Part shown: positions 1 through 8,520 of the stretch, piece after piece
Numbering within the stretch: the stretch's first letter is position 1
Layout of the letters: every line of letters starts with the position of its first letter
Assembly (NCBI RefSeq): GCF_022698145.1
Contig: NZ_JALDAX010000001.1
Coordinates: 186,001-250,000 of the forward strand
DNA from: Streptomyces spinosisporus
Lineage (GTDB): Bacteria; Actinomycetota; Actinomycetes; Streptomycetales; Streptomycetaceae
Length of the DNA: 64,000 bases
Direction of reading: 5' to 3'
Program-made: the position numbers and the translations under genes
Notes under the pieces: generated by a model
Database searches by the model: none
Told to the model about the DNA's origin: nothing
What the model saw: the letters and a program-made list of their open reading frames with translations, nothing else

Positions 1-2
1 CC

Positions 3-617
3 CTCGGCGAGCTGGTCTGGGGCAGTGGCCGGGGGGTCAAGGACCTGGCGTACATCAAGGTCGCGAGCGGTGTCGGCGCCGGACTGGTGATCAACGGGAA
101 GATCTACCGGGGACCCGGCGGCACCGCCGGTGAAATCGGACATATTACACTCGACGAATCCGGTCCCGTCTGCCGCTGCGGAAACCGCGGATGCCTGGAA
201 ACCTTTGCCGCAGCGCGCTATGTGCTTCCGTTGCTCCAGTCGAGCCACGGCACCGACCTCACGATGGAAGGCGTCGTACGGCTGGGCAGGGACGGAGATC
301 CGGGCTGCCGTCGGGTGATCGCCGACGTCGGCCGTCACATCGGCAGTGGAGTCGCGAATCTCTGCAATCTGCTGAACCCGAGCCGTGTGGTCCTCGGTGG
401 TGATCTCGCCGAGGCCGGTGAGCTGGTGCTCGGGCCGATAAGGGAGTCCGTCGGCCGCTACGCCATCCCCAGCGCCGCGCGTCAACTGTCCGTTCTCCCG
501 GGGGCACTTGGGGGCCGTGCGGAGGTGCTCGGGGCGCTCGCTCTCGCGCTCAGCGAGATGGGCGATTCGACCCTTTTGGACGGCACGCTGACAGCAGTCA
601 CCCCTGCCTTCACTTAG
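3..617 (+). CDS. rok7B7: ROK-family transcriptional regulator, C-terminal part (5' truncated by window edge)
   Basis: Open from the left edge in frame 3; 204 residues of the ROK sugar-kinase-like domain remain. The sequence shows the glycine-rich GTAGEIGH segment and the ROK zinc motif CRCGNRGCLE, followed by the family's NLLNPSRVVLGGDLAEAG segment. ROK regulators are about 380-400 residues with an N-terminal winged helix, which would lie outside the window, so whether this is a repressor or a glucokinase is not visible here. The position directly upstream of a xylF-like gene, in the same orientation, matches my recollection of rok7B7-xylFGH in S. coelicolor, where Rok7B7 affects xylose uptake, carbon control and antibiotic production; the symbol rests on that synteny. 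It ends 121 bp before the transporter gene, with an operator-like palindrome in the gap. Confidence 0.85.
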   Translation, partial: LGELVWGSGRGVKDLAYIKVASGVGAGLVINGKIYRGPGGTAGEIGHITLDESGPVCRCGNRGCLETFAAARYVLPLLQSSHGTDLTMEGVVRLGRDGDPGCRRVIADVGRHIGSGVANLCNLLNPSRVVLGGDLAEAGELVLGPIRESVGRYAIPSAARQLSVLPGALGGRAEVLGALALALSEMGDSTLLDGTLTAVTPAFT

Positions 618-642
618 AGAACGGATGGCACCGTTGCCATCT

Positions 643-711
643 CGTTAAGGATTTACTTCTTGACGTCGCACGTGCGGCCGAGTTGACTTCCAGCCACCTC
701 GGCCGCAGTGT
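643..711 (+). promoter_or_regulatory. xylF promoter with ROK-operator-like palindrome
   Basis: The inverted repeat CGTTAAG-N9-CTTGACG (643-665) has one mismatch. It is followed by TTGACT (683-688), a 17-bp spacer and CAGTGT (706-711), a reasonable -35/-10 pair about 22 bp upstream of the RBS GGGAGG at 725-730. TTGACG at 660-665 inside the palindrome could be an alternative -35. Binding by the upstream ROK protein is inference from position. Confidence 0.45.
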
Positions 712-738
712 CGCGGCCTCGTCAGGGAGGTTTCTGAA

Positions 739-1851
739 GTGAACACGCGTATGCGTCGTGCCGCGTTTGCCGTTGCCGCGGGTGCGATGGCCGTTTCCCT
801 CGCCGCCTGTGGCAGTGCGAAGGAGTCCGGCGGCGACTCGGACTCGTCGTCGTCGGCCAAGAAGGGCGACGACATCAAGGTCGGTCTCCTGCTTCCGGAG
901 AACCAGACCGCTCGCTACGAGAAGTTCGACAAGCCCCTGATCGAGAAGAAGATCAAGGAGCTCACGAACGACAAGGCGCAGCTCGTCTACGCCAACGCCA
1001 AGCAGGACGCCAGCACGCAGAACCAGCAGGTCGACACGATGATCACCAACAAGGTGGACGTCCTCATCGTGGACGCGGTCGACTCGGCGGCGATCAAGAA
1101 CTCGGTGCAGAAGGCCCACGACGCGGGCATCCCCGTCGTCGCCTACGACCGTCTGGCGCAGGGCCCCATCGACGCGTACACCTCGTTCGACAACGAGACC
1201 GTCGGCAAGACCCAGGGCGAGGCCCTCCTCAAGGCCCTCGGCTCCAAGGCCAAGTCCGGCAAGATCGTCATGATGAACGGCTCCTCCACGGACCCGAACG
1301 CCGCCCAGTTCAAGAAGGGCGCTCTCTCGGTCCTCCAGGGCAAGGTCAACATCGGCAAGTCCTACGACACCAAGGACTGGAAGCCGGAGAACGCCAACGC
1401 CAACATGGAGGGCGCGATCTCGGCGATCGGCAAGAAGAACCTGATCGGCGTCTACTCCGCCAACGACGGCATGGCCGGCGGTATCATCACCGCCCTCAAG
1501 GCCGCCGGCATCTCCAACATCCCGGTCACCGGCCAGGACGCGGAGCTCGCCGGTGTCCAGCGCATCGTCGCCGGCACCCAGTACATGAGCGTCTACAAGC
1601 CCTACGCGCCGGAGGCCGACGCCGCCGCCGAGATGGCCGTGAACCTGGCCCAGGGCAAGTCGCTCGACTCCGTCGCCAAGGACAAGGTCGACAGCCCGAC
1701 CACCAAGCAGGTCCCCTCGGTCCTGGTCCCCGTCCAGTCGCTGACCAAGGACAACATCAAGGACACCGTCATCAAGGACGGCGTCTACACGGTCGCCGAC
1801 ATCTGCACGGCCCAGTACAAGGCCGCCTGCGACAAGATCGGTCTGAAGTAA
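739..1851 (+). CDS. xylF: sugar (xylose-type) ABC transporter substrate-binding lipoprotein
   Basis: A 370-residue periplasmic-binding-protein-like lipoprotein. GTG start at 739 follows GGGAGG. The N-terminus MNTRMRR is followed by a hydrophobic stretch and the lipobox LAAC with Cys24, then an Asp/Ser-rich linker, as in surface-anchored actinobacterial binding proteins. The body is a type-1 PBP fold: KVGLLLPENQTARYEKFDKP, the NKVDVLIVDAVDSAA segment, and YSANDGMAGGIITALKAAG near the C-terminal lobe, all typical of the XylF/ChvE branch. It should capture a pentose such as xylose outside the membrane and deliver it to XylH/XylG. Two strong hairpins directly downstream probably make it more abundant than the next two genes. 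Substrate identity is inferred from family and synteny, not from binding residues. Confidence 0.88.
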   Translation: MNTRMRRAAFAVAAGAMAVSLAACGSAKESGGDSDSSSSAKKGDDIKVGLLLPENQTARYEKFDKPLIEKKIKELTNDKAQLVYANAKQDASTQNQQVDTMITNKVDVLIVDAVDSAAIKNSVQKAHDAGIPVVAYDRLAQGPIDAYTSFDNETVGKTQGEALLKALGSKAKSGKIVMMNGSSTDPNAAQFKKGALSVLQGKVNIGKSYDTKDWKPENANANMEGAISAIGKKNLIGVYSANDGMAGGIITALKAAGISNIPVTGQDAELAGVQRIVAGTQYMSVYKPYAPEADAAAEMAVNLAQGKSLDSVAKDKVDSPTTKQVPSVLVPVQSLTKDNIKDTVIKDGVYTVADICTAQYKAACDKIGLK

Positions 1852-1856
1852 GCAGC

Positions 1857-1978
1857 CGGGCGTCCTTTCCAGGCAGGGGAGTCCGGTGTACGGATTCCCC
1901 TGCGGGACGCCCGCTCCGAAGGCTCCTCCGGCGCCCCGCGCATCAAACAGCCCCGCAAGCTCGTCGCGGGGCGCCGGA
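1857..1978 (+). terminator. two consecutive strong hairpins between xylF and xylG (partial terminator or mRNA stabiliser)
   Basis: Hairpin 1 (1857-1913) is nested: CGGGCGTCC pairs with GGACGCCCG outside, and GCAGGGGAGTCCG with CGGATTCCCCTGC inside (one mismatch). Hairpin 2 has a perfect 14-bp stem, TCCGGCGCCCCGCG at 1927-1940 with CGCGGGGCGCCGGA at 1965-1978, around a 24-nt loop. No T-tract follows. Such structures after a binding-protein gene commonly protect its mRNA or limit read-through; that role is inferred. Confidence 0.75.
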
Positions 1979-2040
1979 CGGATCAACCCCCCTTTCTGCA
2001 CAACCTCCCGCCGGGTCAGGCGGCGAAGGAGATGGTTCAC

Positions 2041-2823
2041 GTGTCCGCTACGCCCGTGCTGGCGTTGCGCGGGGTCTCCAAGCGATTCGGTGCCGTCCAG
2101 GCGCTCACCGACGTAGAGCTTGAAGTCCACGCCGGTGAGGTGGTCGCCCTGGTCGGCGACAACGGCGCCGGAAAGTCCACGCTGGTCAAGACGATCGCCG
2201 GCGTGCATCCCATCGATGAAGGCGTCATCGAGTGGGAAGGCAGGTCGGTCAACATCAACCGGCCGCACGACGCCCAGCACCTGGGCATCGCGACGGTGTA
2301 CCAGGACCTCGCGCTGTGCGACAACATCGATGTCGTCGGCAACCTGTACCTGGGCCGTGAGGTCCGCAAGTTCGGCGTCCTCGACGAGGTCGAGATGGAG
2401 CGCCGCTCCCGCGAACTGCTGGACCAGCTGTCCATCCGCATTCCCAGCGTCCGCATCCCGATCGCCTCGCTGTCCGGCGGTCAGCGCCAGACCGTGGCCA
2501 TCGCCCGCTCCATGCTCGGCGAGCCCAAGCTGGTCATCCTCGACGAGCCCACGGCCGCCCTCGGCGTCGAGCAGACCGCCCAGGTCCTCGACCTGGTGGA
2601 GCGGCTGCGCGAGCGCAATCACGCCGTGATCCTGATCAGCCACAACATGGCTGACGTGAAGGCCGTCGCCGACAAGGTGGCGGTGCTGCGTCTGGGTCGC
2701 AACAACGGCGTCTTCGAGGTCAAGACGACCTCGCAGGAAGAGATCATCTCCGCCATCACCGGCGCCACGGACAACGCCGTGACCCGTCGTGCGGCGCGCA
2801 CCACTGGGGAGATCAAGAAGTGA
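2041..2823 (+). CDS. xylG: sugar ABC transporter ATP-binding protein (single nucleotide-binding domain)
   Basis: A 260-residue ABC ATPase. I start it at GTG 2041 because GAAGGAG (2025-2031) lies 9 nt upstream; the ATG at 2032 would abut that RBS with no spacing. Visible motifs are Walker A GDNGAGKS at about residues 39-46, the Q-loop region YQDLALCDN, the signature LSGGQRQ at about 144-150, Walker B LVILDEPT at about 164-171, and the switch His in ILISHNM. E. coli XylG/RbsA carry two tandem ATPase domains (about 500 residues), whereas this one has a single domain, so the working transporter must contain a homodimer. Its 3' end overlaps the permease gene by four bases (GTGA), which indicates translational coupling. 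Confidence 0.9.
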   Translation: MSATPVLALRGVSKRFGAVQALTDVELEVHAGEVVALVGDNGAGKSTLVKTIAGVHPIDEGVIEWEGRSVNINRPHDAQHLGIATVYQDLALCDNIDVVGNLYLGREVRKFGVLDEVEMERRSRELLDQLSIRIPSVRIPIASLSGGQRQTVAIARSMLGEPKLVILDEPTAALGVEQTAQVLDLVERLRERNHAVILISHNMADVKAVADKVAVLRLGRNNGVFEVKTTSQEEIISAITGATDNAVTRRAARTTGEIKK

Positions 2824-4112
2824 GCATCGACAAGACCTCCACGCCTCCCGGTGACCACGTCGTGGAGAACCCCGAGGCCGCGACCGGTGCCGCGACCGTC
2901 GTCGACCCCCGGCTGCTGGTCCGCGAGCAGGGCTTCGCGGGCTACCTCAGCGAGTTCAAGCGCAAGATGAAGGCCGGCGACCTGGGTTCCATCCCGGTCG
3001 TCATCGGTCTGGTGATCATCTGGATCATCTTCCAGAGCCTGAACTCCAACTTCCTCACCGCGAACAACCTCTCCGACATCTCGATCGCGATGGTCGGCAC
3101 GGGCATGATCGCCGTCGGCATCGTCTTCGTGCTGCTGCTCGGTGAGATCGACCTGTCGGTCGGTTCGGTCTCCGGTGTCGCGGGTGCCTCCTTCGCCGTG
3201 CTGAACATCAACCACGGCATGAACGAGTGGCTGGCCTTCGTGCTGGCCATCCTCACCGGCACCGTCGCCGGTGCGATCCACGGCTTCTTCTTCGCGAAGG
3301 TCGGCGTGCCCGCGTTCGCGGTCACCCTGGCCGGCCTGCTGTTCTGGAACGGCTTCATGCTCCAGATCCTGGGCAGCAACGGCACGATCAACCTCAACAG
3401 CGACGGCATGGTCGCCAAGCTGACCACGTACTACTTCACGGACGTGGCCGCTGCGTACACGCTCGCCATCGTGGTGACCGCGCTGTACTTCGTCAGCTCC
3501 TTCCTCGGCAACCGGCGCCGCGAGGCCGCCGGCGTGCCGTCGCGGCCGCTGAGCGAGACCATCCTGCGCACGGTGCTGCTCGGGGTCCTCTCCATCGCGG
3601 TGGCCGTGGTCTACAACCAGTACAAGGGCCTGCCGCTGGCCGTCGTGATCTTCATCGGCGTCCTGCTGATCACGGACTTCGTGCTGCGCCGCACCCCGTA
3701 CGGCCGCAAGATCTTCGCGCTCGGCGGCAGCGTCGAGGCGTCCCGGCGTGCCGGTATCAACGTGGAGCTGATCCGGATCTCGGTCTTCGCGATCTCGGGC
3801 ACCTTCGCCGCGATCGGCGGTCTGTTCATCGCCTCGAAGATCGCCTCCGCCAACCAGGGCGCCGGCGCCGGCGACCTGCTGATGAACGCGATCGCCGCGG
3901 CGGTCATCGGCGGTACGTCCCTGTTCGGCGGCCGTGGCCGCACCTGGAACGCGCTGCTCGGTGTGCTGGTCATCGTGTCGATCCAGTACGGCCTGGCCCT
4001 GGAGGGCATCGCCTCCCCGGTCCAGTACATGATCACCGGTGGTGTTCTGCTGGCGACCGTCGTCATCGACGCCGTCACCCGCAGGACGCAGAAGACGGCC
4101 GGGCGCGCCTAG
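2820..4112 (+). CDS. xylH: sugar ABC transporter permease
   Basis: A 430-residue inner-membrane permease of the XylH/RbsC class. GTG 2820 overlaps the ATPase stop codon. After a hydrophilic N-terminal region of about 55 residues come roughly ten hydrophobic segments. The LLLGEIDLSVGSVSG segment is the conserved permease motif of the ribose/xylose family, and FALGGSVEASRRAGINVE is the cytoplasmic coupling (EAA-like) loop that contacts the ATPase. It forms the channel for the sugar delivered by the upstream lipoprotein. An Arg-rich loop in the middle (around NRRREAAGVPSRPLSE) is longer than in E. coli RbsC, as is usual in XylH. The operon ends here: downstream lies a GC-rich repeat and then the dxs promoter. 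Confidence 0.9.
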   Translation: MSIDKTSTPPGDHVVENPEAATGAATVVDPRLLVREQGFAGYLSEFKRKMKAGDLGSIPVVIGLVIIWIIFQSLNSNFLTANNLSDISIAMVGTGMIAVGIVFVLLLGEIDLSVGSVSGVAGASFAVLNINHGMNEWLAFVLAILTGTVAGAIHGFFFAKVGVPAFAVTLAGLLFWNGFMLQILGSNGTINLNSDGMVAKLTTYYFTDVAAAYTLAIVVTALYFVSSFLGNRRREAAGVPSRPLSETILRTVLLGVLSIAVAVVYNQYKGLPLAVVIFIGVLLITDFVLRRTPYGRKIFALGGSVEASRRAGINVELIRISVFAISGTFAAIGGLFIASKIASANQGAGAGDLLMNAIAAAVIGGTSLFGGRGRTWNALLGVLVIVSIQYGLALEGIASPVQYMITGGVLLATVVIDAVTRRTQKTAGRA

Positions 4113-4137
4113 CGCCGGGCGGAACCTCTCTCGCCGT

Positions 4138-4223
4138 AGGGGCGTGGGTTGACTGCGCGTGCCGGTCCGTCGTGGCTGGTCGCGCGGTTCCCCGCGCCCC
4201 TTCGCGCGTTCCCCGCGCCCCTT
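4138..4223. repeat. Streptomyces-type intergenic repeat (AGGGGCGCGGGGAAC family), inverted plus tandem copies
   Basis: The right arm CGCGCGGTTCCCCGCGCCCCT (4181-4201) is repeated almost at once, as CGCGCGTTCCCCGCGCCCCT from 4203. The left arm at 4138-4159 (AGGGGCGTGGGTTGACTGCG...) is an imperfect inverted copy. Together they can fold into a long stem at the end of xylFGH. A further copy lies at 32234-32254. I recall this sequence as a very abundant intergenic repeat in Streptomyces; its function here is unknown, possibly terminator-like. Confidence 0.7.
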
Positions 4224-4248
4224 GGCGTGTCACCCGTGAGGGGAACAT

Positions 4249-4254
4249 TAGACT
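4249..4254 (+). promoter_or_regulatory. dxs -10 element (TAGACT)
   Basis: TAGACT fits the actinobacterial TANNNT -10 and sits 55 bp before the dxs start, giving a 5' leader of about 43 nt that includes the RBS AAGGAGG (4292-4298). No good -35 is visible at the expected distance. Confidence 0.45.
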
Positions 4255-4303
4255 CGGGTGAGCCCGGCGAAGGCTCGATCAGCTCTACTGCAAGGAGGCA
4301 CGG

Positions 4304-6229
4304 GTGCCGCTGCTGACCCGCATCAGGGGACCGCGCGATCTGGACCGGCTCAGCCTGGAGGAGCTGGACCAGCTGGCGGAGGAGATCCGCAGCTTCCTCG
4401 TCGACGCCGTCTCCAAGACCGGCGGCCACCTCGGCCCGAACCTCGGTGTGGTGGAGCTGACCATCGCCCTGCACCGCGTCTTCGAGTCCCCGAAGGACCG
4501 GGTGCTGTGGGACACGGGCCACCAGTCCTACGTGCACAAGCTGCTCACCGGCCGCCAGGACTTCTCCAAGCTGAAGCAGAAGGGCGGCCTGTCCGGCTAC
4601 CCCTCGCAGGCCGAGTCCGAGCACGACGTCATCGAGAACAGCCACGCCTCGACCGTCCTCGGCTGGGCCGACGGCCTCGCCAAGGCCAACCAGATCCTGG
4701 AGCGCGACGACCACGTGGTCGCCGTGATCGGTGACGGCGCCCTGACGGGCGGCATGGCCTGGGAGGCGCTGAACAACATCGCCGACGGCGACCGCCCCCT
4801 CGTCATCGTCGTCAACGACAACGAGCGGTCGTACGCACCGACCATCGGCGGCCTCGCCAACCACCTCGCGACCCTGCGCACCACCGACGGCTACGAGCGC
4901 TTCCTGGCCCGCGGCAAGGACCTCCTGGAGCGCACCCCCGTCGTCGGCAGGCCCCTCTACGAGACCCTGCACGGGGCCAAGAAGGGCCTCAAGGACTTCA
5001 TCGCGCCCCAGGGCATGTTCGAGGACCTCGGGCTCAAGTACGTCGGCCCCATCGACGGCCACGACATCGAGGCCCTGGAGTCGGCGCTCGCCCGCGCCAA
5101 ACGCTTCGGCGGGCCCGTCATCGTGCACTGCCTCACCGAGAAGGGCCGCGGCTACCAGCCCGCCCTCCAGGACGAGGCCGACCGCTTCCATGGCATCGGC
5201 CCCATCCACCCCGACACCGGCCTGCCCGTCAAGGCCTCGGGCGCCGACTGGACCTCCGTCTTCGGCGACGAGATGGTCAAGCTCGGCAAGGAGCGCAAGG
5301 ACATCGTCGCGATCACCGCCGCGATGCTCCAGCCGGTCGGCCTGAAGAAGTTCGCGGACACCTTCCCGGAGCGGATCTACGACGTCGGCATCGCCGAACA
5401 GCACGGCGCCGTGTCGGCGGCGGGCCTGGCCCAGGGCGGGCTGCACCCCGTCTTCGCCGTCTACGCCACCTTCCTCAACCGCGCCTTCGACCAGGTCCTG
5501 ATGGACGTCGCCCTGCACAAGCGGGGCGTCACCTTCGTCCTGGACCGGGCCGGCATCACCGGCACCGACGGCGCCTCCCACAACGGCATGTGGGACATGT
5601 CGATCCTCCAGGTCGTCCCGGGCCTCAGGCTCGCCGCCCCGCGCGACGCCGACCAGGTCCGTGCCCAGCTGCGCGAGGCCGTCGCGGTCGAGGAAGCCCC
5701 GACCGTGGTGCGCTTCTCCAAGGGCGCCGTCGGCCCCGCCGTACCCGCCGTGGGACGCGTGGGCGGCATGGACGTACTGCGCGAGCCGGGCACGCAGACC
5801 CCGGACGTGCTGCTCGTCTCCGTCGGCGCGCTCGCCCCCATGTGCCTGGAGATCGCCTCCCTGCTCGACAAGCAGGGCATCTCCACCACCGTCGTCGACC
5901 CGCGCTGGGTCAAGCCCGTCGACGAGGCCATGGCGCCGCTCGCGGAGCGGCACCGCGTGGTCGTCACCGTCGAGGACAACTCCCGCGTCGGCGGTGTCGG
6001 TTCGGCGATCGCGCAGGCCCTGCGCGACGCGGGCGTCGACATCCCGCTGCGCGACTTCGGCATCCCGCCGCGCTTCCTCGACCACGCCTCCCGCGCCGAG
6101 GTCATGGCGGAGATCGGGCTCACCGCACCCGACATCGCCCGCCAGGTCACCGGACTGGTCTCCAAGCTGGACGGCCGCTTCGACCGTACGGCGACCGGAG
6201 TGGACGCGGTGGAGCCCGCGCGCGACTAG
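4304..6229 (+). CDS. dxs: 1-deoxy-D-xylulose-5-phosphate synthase
   Basis: A 641-residue thiamine-diphosphate enzyme of the MEP pathway, joining pyruvate and glyceraldehyde-3-phosphate. GTG 4304 follows AAGGAGG at good spacing. The N-terminal domain has the conserved His in [10 protein letters not shown], then the ThDP/Mg motif [16 protein letters not shown] at about residue 143. The central domain carries the catalytic-Glu region [15 protein letters not shown], followed by [10 protein letters not shown]. The C-terminal transketolase-like domain contains [13 protein letters not shown] and [19 protein letters not shown]. Length and motif order are those of a complete, active enzyme. It stands alone, with its own promoter and a strong hairpin terminator. 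Streptomyces often have two dxs genes; which one this is cannot be told from the window. Confidence 0.97.
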   Translation: MPLLTRIRGPRDLDRLSLEELDQLAEEIRSFLVDAVSKTGGHLGPNLGVVELTIALHRVFESPKDRVLWDTGHQSYVHKLLTGRQDFSKLKQKGGLSGYPSQAESEHDVIENSHASTVLGWADGLAKANQILERDDHVVAVIGDGALTGGMAWEALNNIADGDRPLVIVVNDNERSYAPTIGGLANHLATLRTTDGYERFLARGKDLLERTPVVGRPLYETLHGAKKGLKDFIAPQGMFEDLGLKYVGPIDGHDIEALESALARAKRFGGPVIVHCLTEKGRGYQPALQDEADRFHGIGPIHPDTGLPVKASGADWTSVFGDEMVKLGKERKDIVAITAAMLQPVGLKKFADTFPERIYDVGIAEQHGAVSAAGLAQGGLHPVFAVYATFLNRAFDQVLMDVALHKRGVTFVLDRAGITGTDGASHNGMWDMSILQVVPGLRLAAPRDADQVRAQLREAVAVEEAPTVVRFSKGAVGPAVPAVGRVGGMDVLREPGTQTPDVLLVSVGALAPMCLEIASLLDKQGISTTVVDPRWVKPVDEAMAPLAERHRVVVTVEDNSRVGGVGSAIAQALRDAGVDIPLRDFGIPPRFLDHASRAEVMAEIGLTAPDIARQVTGLVSKLDGRFDRTATGVDAVEPARD

Positions 6230-6243
6230 AACAAAGCGCCCCC

Positions 6244-6287
6244 ACGGGCCGGTTGCGCCACTCCTCCAGGTGGCGGAACCGGCCCGT
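6244..6287 (+). terminator. dxs terminator hairpin
   Basis: An 18-bp stem with one mismatch: ACGGGCCGGTTGCGCCAC pairs with GTGGCGGAACCGGCCCGT around an 8-nt loop, 14 bp after the dxs stop codon, followed by TTTG. It is the strongest stem-loop of its kind in this part of the window. Confidence 0.8.
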
Positions 6288-6382
6288 TTGCGTGAACCTG
6301 CCCTTGCCGGGGCATACGCACTCCCGGCCCTCTCGATCATGTTGAGCCATATCGAGGTCTCACGAGCGTGGGAGGTAGGTAC

Positions 6383-7882
6383 GTGAGCAGCACGCTGTTC
6401 AGGACGAAGAACATCGAACAGTCCATCCAGGACACCGAGGAACCGGAACACGCGCTCAGGAAGTCACTGTCGGCTCTCGATCTGACGGTGTTCGGCGTCG
6501 GTGTCATCATCGGCACCGGCATCTTCGTCCTGACCGGTACGGCGGCCAAGGACACCGCGGGCCCCGCGGTCTCCCTCTCCTTCATCGTCGCCGGAGTCGT
6601 CTGCGGGCTCGCCGCCCTGTGCTACGCCGAGTTCGCCTCCACGGTCCCGGTCGCGGGTTCCGCGTACACCTTCTCGTACGCCTCAATGGGTGAGTTCCCC
6701 GCCTGGATCATCGGCTGGGACCTGGTCCTCGAGCTGGCGCTCGGCACGGCGGTGGTGGCCGTCGGCTGGTCCGGCTACATCCACTCGCTGCTGGACAACG
6801 CGGGCTGGCAGATGCCCGAGGCGCTCAGCGGCCGGGACGGCGCCTCCGGCTTCGGCTTCGACATCCTCGCCGCCGCCCTCGTCCTCGTCCTCACCGCGAT
6901 CCTCGTCGTCGGCATGAAGCTGTCGGCGCGGGTCACCTCGCTGGTCGTCGCCATCAAGGTGGCCGTCGTCCTCGTCGTCATCATCGCGGGCGCGTTCTTC
7001 ATCAAGGGCGACAACTACGACCCGTTCATCCCGAAGGAACAGGCCGTGGAGGCGGGCGGCAATCTCCAGGCGCCACTGATTCAGCTGATGTTCGGGTGGG
7101 CGCCGTCCAACTTCGGCGTGATGGGCATCTTCACCGCCGCGTCCGTCGTCTTCTTCGCCTTCATCGGCTTCGACGTCGTGGCCACCGCCGCCGAGGAGAC
7201 CCGCAAGCCGCAGCGGGACGTGCCGCGCGGCATCATCGGCTCCCTGATCATCTGCACCACGCTCTACGTCGCCGTGTCGATCGTGGTGACCGGCATGCAG
7301 AAGTACAGCAAGCTGTCCGTCGACGCGCCGCTCGCCGACGCGTTCAAGGCCACGGGGCATCCCTGGTTCGCGGGCCTGATCAGCTTCGGCGCCGCCGTCG
7401 GCCTGACCACGGTCTGCATGATCCTGCTCCTCGGCCAGTCCCGGGTGTTCTTCGCGATGAGCCGGGACGGGCTGCTGCCGCGGTTCTTCTCGCACACGCA
7501 CCCGCGCTTCCGTACCCCGTACCGCCCGACGATCCTGCTCGGCGTCGTCATCGCGATCGTCGCCGGCTTCACCAGCCTCAGCGAGCTCGCCGAGCTGGTG
7601 AACATCGGCACGCTCTTCGCCTTCATCGTCGTCGCGATCAGCGTGATCATCCTGCGCAGGAGCCGCCCCGACCTGGAGCGCTCCTTCCGCGCCCCGCTGG
7701 TGCCCTTCCTGCCGATCCTGTCGGTCCTGGCCTCCCTCTGGCTGATGCTCAACCTCCCCGCCGAAACCTGGCTCCGCTTCGCCATCTGGATGGCGATCGG
7801 CCTGGTCGTGTACTTCTTCTACAGCCGCACCCACAGCCGCCTCGCCCGACCGGAGGAAGGGGCCGTGACGAACGGCCGATAA
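6383..7882 (+). CDS. APC-superfamily amino-acid permease
   Basis: A 499-residue transporter with about twelve hydrophobic segments. GTG 6383 is chosen because GGAGG at 6371-6375 precedes it by 7 nt; the in-frame GTG at 6368 has no RBS. The first helix has the unwound glycine motif GVGVIIGTGIFVLTG, which binds the substrate amino group in cationic amino-acid transporters and YfnA-like proteins. The region FFAFIGFDVVATAAEETRKP and the FFAMSRDGLLP loop are also typical of the bacterial CAT-like (2.A.3.3) branch. Importing amino acids is the likely role, and substrate cannot be deduced. It is monocistronic between the dxs terminator and a minus-strand operon. Confidence 0.9.
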   Translation: MSSTLFRTKNIEQSIQDTEEPEHALRKSLSALDLTVFGVGVIIGTGIFVLTGTAAKDTAGPAVSLSFIVAGVVCGLAALCYAEFASTVPVAGSAYTFSYASMGEFPAWIIGWDLVLELALGTAVVAVGWSGYIHSLLDNAGWQMPEALSGRDGASGFGFDILAAALVLVLTAILVVGMKLSARVTSLVVAIKVAVVLVVIIAGAFFIKGDNYDPFIPKEQAVEAGGNLQAPLIQLMFGWAPSNFGVMGIFTAASVVFFAFIGFDVVATAAEETRKPQRDVPRGIIGSLIICTTLYVAVSIVVTGMQKYSKLSVDAPLADAFKATGHPWFAGLISFGAAVGLTTVCMILLLGQSRVFFAMSRDGLLPRFFSHTHPRFRTPYRPTILLGVVIAIVAGFTSLSELAELVNIGTLFAFIVVAISVIILRRSRPDLERSFRAPLVPFLPILSVLASLWLMLNLPAETWLRFAIWMAIGLVVYFFYSRTHSRLARPEEGAVTNGR

Positions 7883-7974
7883 CCCCGACTGCCGAACCGG
7901 CGGCCCCGTTCGCCCCTTTTCAGGAGAGGCCGAATGGGGCCGCGGGGCGGTCACGGGGGCGCGACGCCACGCCG

Positions 7975-8520
7975 GCCTGACGGTCCGTGCGCCCATGACC
8001 TGGGCGCCCTGGTCCCGTGCGCGTCGGCGTAGTTCGCGGTCTGCGGTCACGATCGGGACGGGGTGTTGGCCTGCGTCCGCCACCAGCGGGCCCGACCATC
8101 TGGTCTCGCGGGCCGTGTCTTGCGACCGTGCGGGCGATCTCGGCGGGCGCGACGTGGCCCGGCAGGCCGTTGACCGCCGGGCGCTGCGCGGGTCGTACGG
8201 TCTGTGGGTTCGTGACCTGGGTGCTCAGGTGCTGTACGCGTCGGTGTGGTTCGCGGTCTGCGGTCACGATCGGGACGGGGTGTTGGCCTGCGTCCGCGAC
8301 CAGCCGGGGGTGACCACTCGATCCCGCGGGTCGCCCCTTCGATCACGAGGGTGACCGCGGCCTGTCCGTCGAGGCCGGGCAGGCCGGCGGCTGCCTGACG
8401 GTCCGCGGACCCGCGACCCGCGCGCTCAGGTCCGCGGCGCCGTCGTTCCCGGTCTGCGGTCGTCATCAGGACGCGTCGTTGGCCTGTGTCCGGCGGGGGG
8501 GCGACCCCCATGCGGTCCCG
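7975..8520 (-). pseudogene. three decayed tandem copies of the 3' half of the adjacent NYN/PIN-like gene
   Basis: On the minus strand, directly beyond the stop of the gene at 8521-8907, the same module recurs three times in broken frames. The module runs from the AADGLPGH region to VTADRELRRRV...TVRP. The copy ending near 7990 still reads IVTADRELRRRARDQGAQV..TVRP. The middle copy reads MTADREPHRRVQHLSTQV..QTVRP and then AVNGLPGH. The copy next to the gene reads TTADRERRRRG.., then AAAGLPGLDG. The DNA segment GTTCGCGGTCTGCGGTCAC recurs at 8032 and 8249, with degenerate counterparts at 8445 and 8586, so unit spacings are 217, 196 and 141 bp. No intact ORF or RBS is seen here. The length variation suggests serial duplication followed by decay. 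Confidence 0.7.

Noticed and set aside
610..2643. 677-residue minus-strand ORF opposite xylF/xylG
   Set aside because: Low-complexity Asp/Val/Gly/Leu/Arg translation typical of antisense frames of high-GC genes; no RBS and fully opposite well-recognised genes.
4109..6451. 780-residue minus-strand ORF opposite dxs
   Set aside because: Antisense shadow: composition bias and no domain, while dxs on the plus strand is certain.
8047..8511. Independent 154-residue gene downstream of the NYN-like gene
   Set aside because: Its recognisable parts are frame-broken copies of the neighbouring gene; no RBS, so treated as decayed repeats.
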